Part shown: positions 53,628-63,081 of the stretch, one piece after another
Numbering within the stretch: the first letter of the stretch is position 1
Layout of the letters: each line of letters starts with the position of its first letter
Assembly (NCBI GenBank): GCA_036273455.1
Contig: DASUHP010000033.1
Location: 66,406 to 130,405, forward strand
Direction: 5' to 3'
DNA from: CAIYRG01 sp036273455
Lineage (GTDB): Bacteria > Pseudomonadota > Alphaproteobacteria > Micropepsales > Micropepsaceae
DNA: 64,000 nt
Notes under the pieces: model-generated
What the model was told of the DNA's origin: nothing
The model's input: only the letters and a program-made list of their open reading frames with translations
The model's database searches: none
Translations under genes and position numbers: made by a program

Positions 53628-55160
53628 TTATGATGAGGCTTGAGTGTTGGCTCGCGGCGGAATTAATGGGCGCCACCGCCGGCCACTACGCCCGATCATG
53701 ATGTTGGCTTCATCCGGGCCTTCCGAACCGGCCGGATAGAGCGGCAATGGATCGGACTTGTTGCCTTTCCAGTCATCAAGAATCGGTTGAATGATGCGCC
53801 ACGCCGATTCGATCGTATCGGCGCGTTGGAACAGACTGGCGTCACCAATCATGCAATCATAGAGCAGGGTTTCGTATCCCGTCGCCGCCTGAGCCTGGAA
53901 ATATTCGCTGTACTTGAACCGCATCTCGACATCCCCGATCCGCACATCCGGGCCGGGAATTTTTGCGCCAAACCGCAGACTGACGCCCTCGTCAGGCTGA
54001 ATCATCAGCGTTAAGTCGTTATTCGTCAGGCGGTCGACCGGAGTATTCTGGAAAACGGCAAGGGGTGCCTGTTTGAACCGCACGATCACCTGACTCTTCC
54101 GGGCCGCGAGGGCTTTTCCCGTGCGCAGATAGAACGGCACGCCTGCCCAACGCCAGTTATCAACCATGAGCCGCAGTGCGACGTAAGTTTCGGTGGAGGA
54201 ACCGCTATTGACGTCGTGCTCTTCCTGATATGCCGGGACGGATTTGCCGTTTGTCCTGCCTGCTGCATACTGCGCCCGGACAACATCGCTGTGCAACCTG
54301 TCCCGGCTGAAGCTATGGATCGCGTCGAGGACCTTTCCCTTTTCGTTGCGTGTCGCATTCGCATCAAAACAAGACGGCGGCTCCATGGCAATCAAGGTCA
54401 ACACCTGGAAAAGATGATTTGGCACCATGTCGCGCAACGCGCCGGTCGCGTCGTAAAAACTGCCGCGTGTTCCGATGCCGATGGATTCCGCGACCGTGAT
54501 CTGCACATGGTCGATGTAGTTGCGGTTCCAAAGCGGCTCGAATAATCCGTTGGCAAACCTCAGGACCATGATGTTCTGGACGGTTTCCTTCCCGAGATAA
54601 TGATCGATCCGGAATATCTGACTCTCATCCAGAAATTTCCACAGCAGGCCGTTCAGATTCCTGGCCGATTCAAGATCGTTTCCGAAGGGCTTCTCGATGA
54701 CCACACGCCGCCACTGCCCTTGCGGCTGACGCACCAGCCCCGCCGCACCCAGTTGTTGGACGACCTGGCCAAATTCACTGGCAGGAATAGCGAAATAGAA
54801 CAGATAATTGCCGCCAGTCCCGGACTTGCTGTCAATCTCGCCGAGCAGCTTGCCCAGCCGCTGATACGTCGCCGCATCATCCAGATTGCCGGAAAGATAT
54901 TGCATGCGTTGTGCCAACCATTCCCAATCGGACTGGTTGATTTTTTCGCCGGATAGTTGATCGAAACCTTTGCGCAGCGTGTCGCGAAACTGCGCCGCGG
55001 TGATCTCCCTGCGTGCGACGCCGGCAATCGCGAACGATTCCGGCAATAAGCCGGAACGCTTCAGATGATAGATCGCCGGCATCAGCAATCGTTTTGTCAG
55101 GTCACCCGAGGCGCCAAAGATCACCAGAACGCAAGGGCTTGCGGGAGTCGAATCCTGCAT
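53628..55160 (-). CDS. zwf: Glucose-6-phosphate 1-dehydrogenase
   Basis: Oxidises glucose-6-phosphate to 6-phosphogluconolactone, making NADPH; 510 residues, standard length. The dinucleotide fold GASGDLTKRLLMPAIYHL (16-33) and the active-site RIDHYLGKE are intact, as are FANGLFEPLWNRNYIDHVQI and MVDNWRWAGVPFYLRTGK. It starts three bases after the gnd stop. No lactonase gene (pgl) lies in the operon. Cotranscription with egtB is likely from the six-base gap. Confidence 0.97.
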   Translation of the reverse strand: MQDSTPASPCVLVIFGASGDLTKRLLMPAIYHLKRSGLLPESFAIAGVARREITAAQFRDTLRKGFDQLSGEKINQSDWEWLAQRMQYLSGNLDDAATYQRLGKLLGEIDSKSGTGGNYLFYFAIPASEFGQVVQQLGAAGLVRQPQGQWRRVVIEKPFGNDLESARNLNGLLWKFLDESQIFRIDHYLGKETVQNIMVLRFANGLFEPLWNRNYIDHVQITVAESIGIGTRGSFYDATGALRDMVPNHLFQVLTLIAMEPPSCFDANATRNEKGKVLDAIHSFSRDRLHSDVVRAQYAAGRTNGKSVPAYQEEHDVNSGSSTETYVALRLMVDNWRWAGVPFYLRTGKALAARKSQVIVRFKQAPLAVFQNTPVDRLTNNDLTLMIQPDEGVSLRFGAKIPGPDVRIGDVEMRFKYSEYFQAQAATGYETLLYDCMIGDASLFQRADTIESAWRIIQPILDDWKGNKSDPLPLYPAGSEGPDEANIMIGRSGRRWRPLIPPRANTQASS

Positions 55161-55163
55161 CAG

Positions 55164-56141
55164 TCAGCCGCCATGTTTCGGTTCGACATGGCCGCCAAAC
55201 TTGTTGCGCATGGCAGACAGCAGCTTGTCGGCAAATAACGCCTCTTCCCGGGATCGCAACCGCGCATAAAGGGCCGATGATAGAACGTCGGCCGGCACGC
55301 CGTTTTCAATCGCATTGATGAGGGTCCAGCGGCCCTCGCCGGAGTCCTCAACATATCCCGTGTAGCGCGACAACTCCGGATCCTCCGCGAGAGCGGACGC
55401 GGTGAGATCGAGCAGCCAGGAACCGATGACGCTTCCCCGGCGCCACAACTCGGCGATCTCGGGCAGATCGAGAGTGTAACGCTCCTCTTCGCGAGCAGAG
55501 CCTGACGCATGACGCAAGATGTCGAAGCCCTCGGCATAGGCTTCCATCAGCCCATATTCGATGCCGTTGTGCACCATTTTGACAAAATGCCCGGCGCCCG
55601 ATGGTCCGCAGTGCAAATAACCCTGCTCGGCAGTCCCACCCCGTGCGCGGCCCTCCGCCGGCGGAATTCCTGACTGTCCCGGCGCCAACGCGGAAAAGAC
55701 CGGATCCAACCGCTGAACAGCTGCGTCGTCGCCGCCGATCATCATGCAGTAACCGCGGTCGAGGCCCCACACACCGCCGCTGGTGCCAACATCGATGAGA
55801 TCGATGCCCTTTTCCCGCAGCATGCCGGCGCGGCGAATGTCATCCCGGTAATAGGTATTGCCGCCGTCAATCACGACGTCCGCCGCGTCCAGAAGACGGG
55901 AAAGCTCGACAATAGTTGTTTCGGTGATTTCCCCGGCGGGCAGCATCACCCAGACGGCGCGCGGCTTTTGTAACTGTTTGGCGAGTTGAGCGAGGTCACT
56001 GGCGCCGGTCGCACCTTCTTTCGCCAATTCCGCAGTGGCAGTGGATTTCGCGTCGAACACGACGCAGCTATGGCCGTGCGCCATCAAGCGGCGGGCGATA
56101 TTCCCGCCCATTCGACCGAGCCCGATAATCCCGATCTGCAT
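55164..56141 (-). CDS. gnd: 6-phosphogluconate dehydrogenase, decarboxylating, short type
   Basis: Forms ribulose-5-phosphate, CO2 and NAD(P)H from 6-phosphogluconate. At 325 residues it is of the short type (GndA/YqeC-like), often NAD-linked, not the 470-residue classical form. Motifs: MQIGIIGLGRMGGNIARRL, VIDGGNTYYRDDIRRA, DVGTSGGVWGLDRGYCMMIG and SGAGHFVKMVHNGIEYGLM with the catalytic Lys. I preferred the ATG after a GAGG site to a GTG five codons upstream. Confidence 0.93.
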   Translation of the reverse strand: MQIGIIGLGRMGGNIARRLMAHGHSCVVFDAKSTATAELAKEGATGASDLAQLAKQLQKPRAVWVMLPAGEITETTIVELSRLLDAADVVIDGGNTYYRDDIRRAGMLREKGIDLIDVGTSGGVWGLDRGYCMMIGGDDAAVQRLDPVFSALAPGQSGIPPAEGRARGGTAEQGYLHCGPSGAGHFVKMVHNGIEYGLMEAYAEGFDILRHASGSAREEERYTLDLPEIAELWRRGSVIGSWLLDLTASALAEDPELSRYTGYVEDSGEGRWTLINAIENGVPADVLSSALYARLRSREEALFADKLLSAMRNKFGGHVEPKHGG

Positions 56142-56192
56142 CCCTGTCCTCGTCACAAAACCATATCAGTTGCGATGCAGCCGCAATCGCAA

Positions 56193-59021
56193 TCAGCCCT
56201 GGGCAAGAGCGTCTGAAATGGCCTGTTCCAATTTCATCAGTCCCGAAGAGCCATCACCTGCCAGATGTATGTGCAATGCCCGGCGACTCCGTTCATTCAA
56301 AACCTCAAAATCGCCGCGCGCGGTGGCTTCGATGACCTTACCAAATGTATAGGATTGGCCCGGCACGGGAAGATCGGGTTCATAGTCGCTGGTGATCTGG
56401 AGAAACGCGCCGGTATTTGGCCCACCTTTGTAAGCCTGTCCGGTCGAATGGAGAAAGCGCGGGCCGATTTCGGCGCAGGTCGCGATTTTTTTTCGATCGC
56501 GGATGTTAACCCGGATTTGTTGCAGTGTGGATTTTACGGTGGAGTTTGGGTTGAGATAGGCCAGCAATGCGCAATAGTCGCCGGGCTTCGTCGCGGCAAA
56601 GAATTGTTTCAGCACGCCGCTTAAGGAATTGCCGCGGGAATTGAGCATGCCCATGGCCGGGCCGCCGCCATACAGCCGGATTCCGTCTTCGGCAAACAGC
56701 GGCGTTTCCGGCGCCGCTTTTGCAGCGTCTTTCATCAACGCGCGAGTTTTCACCTTGCTGGCTTCGACGTCCGGCTGATCGAAGGGATTGATTCCAATAA
56801 CGCCGCCCGCAATCGCCGTGGCCATTTCCCAGCGAAAGAATTCCTGGCCAATGTCATAGGGATCGGCGATGGCAAATCGCAGCACCGGCTGGCCCGCTTT
56901 TTCGAGCGCGGCAACAGCATTGTCCTGATCAACGTCCGATTCACGGTCCAATCGCAAATAGGCGAAGAGGCGATCCCGGCCATAGCCGTCGGGCGAGGTC
57001 AGCGGCTCGGCATCAATCGGGATCAATCCTTTGCCCTGCTTACCGGTGGATTCGGCGAGGAGCTGTTCGAGCCAGGCGCCAAAATCCGCGATGCGCGGCG
57101 AAGCGATGATCGTTACCTTGTCACGGCCGGACTTCGCCAGTGTTCCAAGCGCGACGCCGAGCAAGACACCCGGGTTTTGTTCGGGCGGGACATGCCGGTC
57201 GCAGGAACGCACCATTTTGGCCGCCGACTCAAGTAACCGGGAGACGTCCACCCCGGAAATCGCCGCGGGTACCAGTCCAAACACCGACAGCACAGAATAT
57301 CTCCCGCCGATCGCGGGATTACCGGAAAACACGTGACGGAAGTGCCGTTCTTTCGCAACGCGCTCGAGCTGTGAGCCGGGGTCGGTAATCGCGACGAAGC
57401 GCGGCGCGGCGGCGCCCTTTTTCACCTTCTCAACCCGATCCCAGAAATAATCCATCAGGATATTGGGCTCGAGAGTGGTTCCGGACTTGCTCGAAACAAT
57501 GAACGCCGCTTTTGCCAGGTCGATTTTTCCCTCAACCTCCCGAATGGCTTGCGGATGCGTCGAATCGAGGACGTGCAAGACCGGCCATTGCTTGCGCGCG
57601 CCAAATGTCCGCGCGAATACTTCGGCGCCGAGGCTTGATCCTCCCATGCCGAGCAGGACTGCATTGGTGATGCCGTCCTTCTGCAAGCCTGACGCAAGCG
57701 CATCGATTTTCTGAATCTGCGCCCGGCTGTCATCGACGGCATTCAGCCACCCGAGCCATTTATCTTCGTCCGTTCCGGTCCACAGATTGGCATCCTTGCC
57801 CCACAGATCGCGAATCTTTCCCGCTTTGGTCCATTCTTCGAGCGTGTTCTGCACGGCTTCGGCGGTGGCTTTATCCAGACTTGCCGAATAGCGGTTGAGT
57901 GCCGCGCCAAGCGTCTGGGCACGCCGCTGTTCGACGCCTGCCAACAATCCGTCGAAGGATTCTGCAAACGATTTGACGCCTTCAACCGTCAATTTGTCGG
58001 TCACTTCGTTGAGCGAAATCCCGAACTTTTCCAGCAAATTCAGCTGCTGCTGTGCAGCGGGTATATCGGCCTCGATCGTGTTTGCGACCTTGCCATGATC
58101 GCGAAACGCCTCGATTGTCTCGATCGGCATGGTGTTGATCGTATCGGGCCCGATCAGATCCTCAACATACATCACATCGCGATAGGCGGGATTTTTGGTA
58201 CTCGTGCTTGCCCATAGCAGCCGCTGGACGCGTGCGCCGCGCTGCTGCAATGCGTCCCAGCGCGAGCCCGAGAAGAGCTGTTTGTAGTCCTGGTAAGCGA
58301 GCTTCGCATTGGCAACGGCGATCCTGCCGCGCAAATCGGCAAGTTTCTGATCGGGCCGCTGTTTTATCTTCGCATCGATCAGTTTGTCCACGGCCGTGTC
58401 GATGCGGCTGACAAAGAAGCTCGCGACGCTGGCGAGACGGCGGGCATCGCCACCGGCAGCGGTCAACTGCTCGAGCGCCGCGATATAGGCTTCAGCCACC
58501 TGGCGATAGACGTGACGCGCGAAGAGAAGCGTGATGTTGATATTGATGCCTTCGCCCAGAAGCTGCCGGATGGCGGGAACCCCTGCTTCGGTTCCCGGCA
58601 CTTTGATCATGACATTCGGCCGGGCGACTTCGTTCCACAGCCGCCGTGCCTCCGCGACTGTGCCGTCGGTATCGTTTGCGAGGTAGGGCGAGACTTCCAG
58701 ACTGACGAACCCATCCGCACCACCAGTGCTGCGATAGACCGGCAACAGAATATCGGCAGCACTTCGAATGTCCTCAATCGCGACATGCTCGTAGAGACGC
58801 ATGGCATCGCAATCGGAACCGGCGATCGTCGAATTCAGTGAGCTGTCGTACTCGCTGCCTGAGATTATGGCCTTGCGGAATATTGTCGGATTGGAGGTGA
58901 CGCCGGACACTCCGTCCTCATCGACAAGCCGTTTGAAGCTTCCATTCCCGACGAATTGGCGGTCGAGAAAATCCATCCAGACCGACTGGCCGTATTCATG
59001 AAGACGTTTCAGCGGATTCAC
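56193..59021 (-). CDS. tal-pgi: Transaldolase-glucose-6-phosphate isomerase fusion
   Basis: Bifunctional enzyme of 942 residues. About 1-370 is transaldolase: NPLKRLHEYGQSVWMDFLDR, SGVTSNPTIFRKAI, and MIKVPGTEAGVPAI with the Schiff-base Lys. About 400-942 is phosphoglucose isomerase: LGMGGSSLGAEVFART, FIVSSKSGTTLEPN and the C-terminal QITSDYEPDLPVPGQSYTFG. Such fusions are known from acetic acid bacteria and some other bacteria. The GTG start is one base after the tkt stop with AAAGGTGG upstream; a longer frame into tkt is rejected. It links glycolysis and the pentose cycle in one polypeptide. Confidence 0.95.
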   Translation of the reverse strand: MNPLKRLHEYGQSVWMDFLDRQFVGNGSFKRLVDEDGVSGVTSNPTIFRKAIISGSEYDSSLNSTIAGSDCDAMRLYEHVAIEDIRSAADILLPVYRSTGGADGFVSLEVSPYLANDTDGTVAEARRLWNEVARPNVMIKVPGTEAGVPAIRQLLGEGININITLLFARHVYRQVAEAYIAALEQLTAAGGDARRLASVASFFVSRIDTAVDKLIDAKIKQRPDQKLADLRGRIAVANAKLAYQDYKQLFSGSRWDALQQRGARVQRLLWASTSTKNPAYRDVMYVEDLIGPDTINTMPIETIEAFRDHGKVANTIEADIPAAQQQLNLLEKFGISLNEVTDKLTVEGVKSFAESFDGLLAGVEQRRAQTLGAALNRYSASLDKATAEAVQNTLEEWTKAGKIRDLWGKDANLWTGTDEDKWLGWLNAVDDSRAQIQKIDALASGLQKDGITNAVLLGMGGSSLGAEVFARTFGARKQWPVLHVLDSTHPQAIREVEGKIDLAKAAFIVSSKSGTTLEPNILMDYFWDRVEKVKKGAAAPRFVAITDPGSQLERVAKERHFRHVFSGNPAIGGRYSVLSVFGLVPAAISGVDVSRLLESAAKMVRSCDRHVPPEQNPGVLLGVALGTLAKSGRDKVTIIASPRIADFGAWLEQLLAESTGKQGKGLIPIDAEPLTSPDGYGRDRLFAYLRLDRESDVDQDNAVAALEKAGQPVLRFAIADPYDIGQEFFRWEMATAIAGGVIGINPFDQPDVEASKVKTRALMKDAAKAAPETPLFAEDGIRLYGGGPAMGMLNSRGNSLSGVLKQFFAATKPGDYCALLAYLNPNSTVKSTLQQIRVNIRDRKKIATCAEIGPRFLHSTGQAYKGGPNTGAFLQITSDYEPDLPVPGQSYTFGKVIEATARGDFEVLNERSRRALHIHLAGDGSSGLMKLEQAISDALAQG

Positions 59022-59022
59022 T

Positions 59023-61068
59023 CTAGCCACCTTTGTTGCGCGCGGCCTGTTCCTTTGCCGCTTCGACGATGTGTTCAGTGGTGATTCCGAAGTGTCGATA
59101 AACCTCCTTGTAAGGACCGGACGCCCCGAATGTTGTGATGCCGATGCGCGCGCCATCCGGTCCTACATAACGGTCCCAGCCAAATGGCGACGCGGCTTCA
59201 ACCGACACGCGCGCGCGAACATTGGGTGGCAACACCTGATTGCGATAGGCGGGTTCCTGTTCCTCGAACAGCTCCCAACTGGGCATGCTGATGACACGGG
59301 CTCGTATACCATCCTTCGCCAGACGATCGCGTGCTTCGATGCAGAGCGGCACTTCACTTCCGCTCGCGATCAGTATCACATCGGGCGTGCCTTTCTCCGC
59401 ATCGGCGAGAACATAGGCTCCCCGCCGCAGACCCGATGCCGGTGCATAGGTTTTGCGATCGAGAACCGGCAGTCCCTGCCGGCTGAGGCTCAATGCGGTC
59501 GGCCGTTTCGATTGCATGGCATACAGCCACGCCTCACGAACCTCATTGGCATCCGCAGGACGCATCGTGACCAGGCCCGGCATGGCGCGCAAACTCGGCA
59601 GCTGTTCGATCGGCTGGTGCGTCGGACCGTCTTCGCCAAGTCCAATGGAATCATGGGTGAAGACATAGACCACAGGCAGCTCCATCATGGCCGCCAGGCG
59701 AATTGACGGGCGCATGTAGTCGGAAAAAATCAGAAACGTCGCGCAATAAGGCCGCAACTTACTGAGTGCGAGACCATTCGAAATTGCGCCCATCGCATGC
59801 TCGCGAACGCCAAAATGCAAATTGCGCCCGGTATTGCCGCCTTCAAAATCTCCGGCTCCTGCGATGAGGGTTTTGGTTGACGGGGCGAGATCGCCCGAAC
59901 CGCCGAGCAGCCACGGAATATGTGGCGCGATGGCGTTCAGTACCTTGCCCGAAGCCTCGCGTGTCGCCATGCCCTTTGCGTCGGCCGGAAACTCGGCGAC
60001 GTCGCTGTCCCAATTTTTCGGCAGCTCATCACTTCCAATCCTGTCGAGTTCCTGGCCGAGATCTGGATAGTGTTGCCGATATGTCTTCAGTCCGGCGTAC
60101 CAATCGGCAGAGAGCTTACGGCCACGGGCGCCAAATTGCGCATCGAAATGCTCACGCACACCGTCGGGGACCAGAAATTTCGCATCTTCCGGCCAGCCGT
60201 AAAACTGCTTGGCCAATTTGACTTCTGGTTCGCCAAGCGGCTCGCCATGCGCCTCTTTAGTATCCTGCTTGTGCGGTGCGCCGTAAGCGATATGGCTATC
60301 TACAATGATAAGCGTTGGCGCCTTGCGATTTTGCCGGAACCCGCCAAGTGCCGCAAAAAGCGCATCGCAGTCATTCGCATCGCGGACATGCTCGACATTC
60401 CAGCCATAGGCGCGGAAGCGTGCGCCCACGTCTTCGGTGAATGCGAGACTGGTGTGCCCCTCGATGCTGATATTGTTGTTGTCGTAAAGCCAGCAGAGGT
60501 TACCCAGCGCGAGATGGCCTGCGATGGACGCCGCCTCAGACGCGACGCCCTCCATCATGTCGCCATCGCTGCACAGCGCATACACATCGTAATCGAAGAG
60601 GGCAAATTCCGGCCGGTTGAAGTGATTGGCGAGATATCGTGCGGCGATGGCCATTCCGACGCTATTGCTGCAGCCCTGGCCGAGCGGACCTGTCGTGGTT
60701 TCCACACCCGCGGTGTGCCGGTATTCGGGGTGACCCGGACAATGGCTTCCGATCTGGCGGAAGTGGCGGATGTCGTCGAGTGTCACCGCGGCTTCGCCGT
60801 TGCCGGCTTTGACGCCGGTCAGATGCAGCAGCGAATAAAGCAACATGGATGCGTGGCCCGCCGAGAGGACAAAACGGTCGCGATTTGGCCACGCAACATT
60901 GTCGGGATTGAATTTCAGGACGCGTTGCCACAGCGTGTATGCGACCGGGGCCAATCCCATCGGCGTGCCCGGATGTCCGGAGTTGGCCGCCTGGACGGCA
61001 TCCATCGACAGCGTGCGAATGGTATTGATGGCAAGCTGGTCGATGGAATTACTTTTCGGTCCGTCCAC
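59023..61068 (-). CDS. tkt: Transketolase
   Basis: Thiamine-diphosphate enzyme that moves two-carbon units between sugar phosphates; 681 residues from the chosen start. SMDAVQAANSGHPGTPMGLA is the N-terminal signature; GDMMEGVASEAASIAGHLAL and WLYDNNNISIEGHTSLAF hold the TPP/Mg site; THDSIGLGEDGPTHQPIEQL and RPADANEVREAW follow in the pyrimidine domain. GTG at 61068 has AGAGG eight bases upstream and gives the family length. An ATG at 61167 would add a 33-residue non-family leader and has no ribosome-binding site, but cannot be excluded. First gene of the operon, divergent from pgm. Confidence 0.95.
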   Translation of the reverse strand: MDGPKSNSIDQLAINTIRTLSMDAVQAANSGHPGTPMGLAPVAYTLWQRVLKFNPDNVAWPNRDRFVLSAGHASMLLYSLLHLTGVKAGNGEAAVTLDDIRHFRQIGSHCPGHPEYRHTAGVETTTGPLGQGCSNSVGMAIAARYLANHFNRPEFALFDYDVYALCSDGDMMEGVASEAASIAGHLALGNLCWLYDNNNISIEGHTSLAFTEDVGARFRAYGWNVEHVRDANDCDALFAALGGFRQNRKAPTLIIVDSHIAYGAPHKQDTKEAHGEPLGEPEVKLAKQFYGWPEDAKFLVPDGVREHFDAQFGARGRKLSADWYAGLKTYRQHYPDLGQELDRIGSDELPKNWDSDVAEFPADAKGMATREASGKVLNAIAPHIPWLLGGSGDLAPSTKTLIAGAGDFEGGNTGRNLHFGVREHAMGAISNGLALSKLRPYCATFLIFSDYMRPSIRLAAMMELPVVYVFTHDSIGLGEDGPTHQPIEQLPSLRAMPGLVTMRPADANEVREAWLYAMQSKRPTALSLSRQGLPVLDRKTYAPASGLRRGAYVLADAEKGTPDVILIASGSEVPLCIEARDRLAKDGIRARVISMPSWELFEEQEPAYRNQVLPPNVRARVSVEAASPFGWDRYVGPDGARIGITTFGASGPYKEVYRHFGITTEHIVEAAKEQAARNKGG

Positions 61069-61335
61069 TGGTTCGACCTCTGTTTCGCCGGCTTGGAGTT
61101 GGGGACCGTGCGGACCGCCGGGGGGGATGGCATGCACGGTATGTGAACCAGTCTGCCTAGCCAACATTGACGCGCCAGTGAAGCAAAAATTTATTGCACG
61201 GACAGGGCGGGAACATCTTGAGGGTGTTTTGCGTTGTGCGCCGCGCCGGCGTGGTTCCCGCTGAGTGGCGAGCTTCATCTACCGGGCAGAAGCGACAGCG
61301 GGGGGCTGCCTTTGATGCCAGGACAGGAGTGAGAC

Positions 61336-62988
61336 ATGGCCGGGAAGATCAGTCCCCTCGCCGGGAAGCCGGTGACATCTTCCATGCTGGTGAATGTGCC
61401 GAAACTCACCACCGCCTATTATGCGCTGCAGCCTGATCCCGCGATTCCGGCACAGAGGGTTGCTTTCGGTACTTCCGGCCATCGCGGCTCTGCCTTCGAT
61501 TGCGCGTTCAACGAAGCACATATTCTGGCGATCACCCACGCGATTTGCCTGTACCGGAAAATGAAAGATGTCGACGGCCCGCTATTTGTCGGGATCGATA
61601 CCCATGCCCTTTCCGAGCCGGCACTCGCCAGCGCGATCGAAGTGCTCGCTGCCAACGGCGTTACAACCATGCTCGATATCGCCGGTTCCTACACGCCGAC
61701 GCCGCTGGTTTCATATGCGATCCTGACCTACAATCGTGGCCACAAAAGCGGGTTTGCCGACGGTATCGTCGTCACGCCATCGCACAATCCGCCGCAGGAC
61801 GGGGGATTCAAATATAATCCGCCTCACGGTGGTCCCGCCGATACCGACGCCACCGGCTGGATTGAAAAAACCGCCAACGAATTGATCCAAAACGGCCTGC
61901 GCGATGTGCGCAGACTGCCCTATTCCCGCGCTTTGCGAGCGGACTGCATCCACCGTCACGATTACATCGGCGAATACACCAGCGGCCTGTCCGAAATTCT
62001 CGACATGGAAGCGATCCGCTCGGCTGGGGTGAAAATCGGCGTCAATCCGCTCGGCGGCGCATCGGTGAAATTGTGGCAGCCGATCATTGATCGTTACGGT
62101 TTGTCCGCGACCATCGTCAATGATGAAGTCGATCCGACGTTCCGCTTCATGACCGCCGACTGGGACGGGAAGATCCGCATGGATTGTTCGTCGCCCTATG
62201 CAATGGCGGGATTGATTGCCATTCGTGACCAATTCGACGTGGCATTTGCAACCGATACGGATGCCGACCGGCATGGCATCGTTTGCCGCTCCTGTGGGCT
62301 GATGGACCCGAATGCCTATCTCACAACCGCAATTTCCTGGCTCTATCGTAATCGGCCGCTCTGGCGCGACGACCTCGGGATCGGGAAAACAATCGTCAGC
62401 AGCAGCAGCATCGACCGGCTGGCGGCGCAGCTTGGCCGGCCGCTATCGGAAGTCCCGGTTGGATTCAAGTGGTTTGTGCCGGGGTTGTTCGACGGCACGA
62501 TCGGCTTCGGTGGCGAGGAGAGCGCCGGCGCGTCGTTCCTCCGCAAAAACGGGAATGTCTGGACCACGGACAAGGACGGCGTATTGCTGTCATTGCTCGC
62601 GGCAGAGATCACCGCGCGTTCAGGGCGCGATCCGGGCGAACTCCACGCGCTGCTCACGATCGAACTCGGACATTCCTGGTACGAAAGAATCGACGCGCCC
62701 GCCAATTCGACGCAAAAATCGATTCTGAAAAGCCTTTCACCACGCCAGGTCGCTGCGACGGAGCTTGCCGGCGAACCGGTGCGCAGCGTGCTGTCAAACG
62801 CACCGGGCAACGGGCAGGCAATCGGTGGAATCAAGGTTACGGCAGAGAATGGCTGGTTTGCCGCGCGTCCCTCCGGGACTGAAGAGGTCTACAAGATTTA
62901 CGCCGAGAGCTTCCGCAGCGAGGACCACCTCAAACACATCCAGAGCGAAGCCCAATCGCTTCTTTCGCAAGTCTTTTCGGAAGCCTGA
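61336..62988 (+). CDS. pgm: Phosphoglucomutase (alpha-D-glucose-1,6-bisphosphate type)
   Basis: Interconverts glucose-1- and glucose-6-phosphate; 550 residues, normal for the bacterial Pgm. RVAFGTSGHRGSAFD is the N-terminal signature, VVTPSHNPPQDGGFKYN contains the phosphoserine, DTDADRHGIVC is the metal-binding loop and RPSGTEEVYKIYAESF binds the phosphate. A TACGAAAG and an AGGAGTGAG region lie nearby; AGGAGTGAG is the ribosome-binding site before the ATG. The gene is divergent from tkt, so a shared regulatory gap of about 270 bases serves sugar-phosphate metabolism. Confidence 0.96.
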   Translation: MAGKISPLAGKPVTSSMLVNVPKLTTAYYALQPDPAIPAQRVAFGTSGHRGSAFDCAFNEAHILAITHAICLYRKMKDVDGPLFVGIDTHALSEPALASAIEVLAANGVTTMLDIAGSYTPTPLVSYAILTYNRGHKSGFADGIVVTPSHNPPQDGGFKYNPPHGGPADTDATGWIEKTANELIQNGLRDVRRLPYSRALRADCIHRHDYIGEYTSGLSEILDMEAIRSAGVKIGVNPLGGASVKLWQPIIDRYGLSATIVNDEVDPTFRFMTADWDGKIRMDCSSPYAMAGLIAIRDQFDVAFATDTDADRHGIVCRSCGLMDPNAYLTTAISWLYRNRPLWRDDLGIGKTIVSSSSIDRLAAQLGRPLSEVPVGFKWFVPGLFDGTIGFGGEESAGASFLRKNGNVWTTDKDGVLLSLLAAEITARSGRDPGELHALLTIELGHSWYERIDAPANSTQKSILKSLSPRQVAATELAGEPVRSVLSNAPGNGQAIGGIKVTAENGWFAARPSGTEEVYKIYAESFRSEDHLKHIQSEAQSLLSQVFSEA

Positions 62989-63081
62989 CCACTGGATTGA
63001 ACTGCCCTGAATAATCTGATTTTCTTCGCCCGGATCGGCCGTTTACGGCGGAATTGATCGTTTGGAGCTCCGGGAGGAACA

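Noticed and set aside
61069..61278. N-terminal extensions of transketolase up to 61278
   Set aside because: The added residues do not resemble the family, and the best ribosome-binding site lies before the GTG at 61068.
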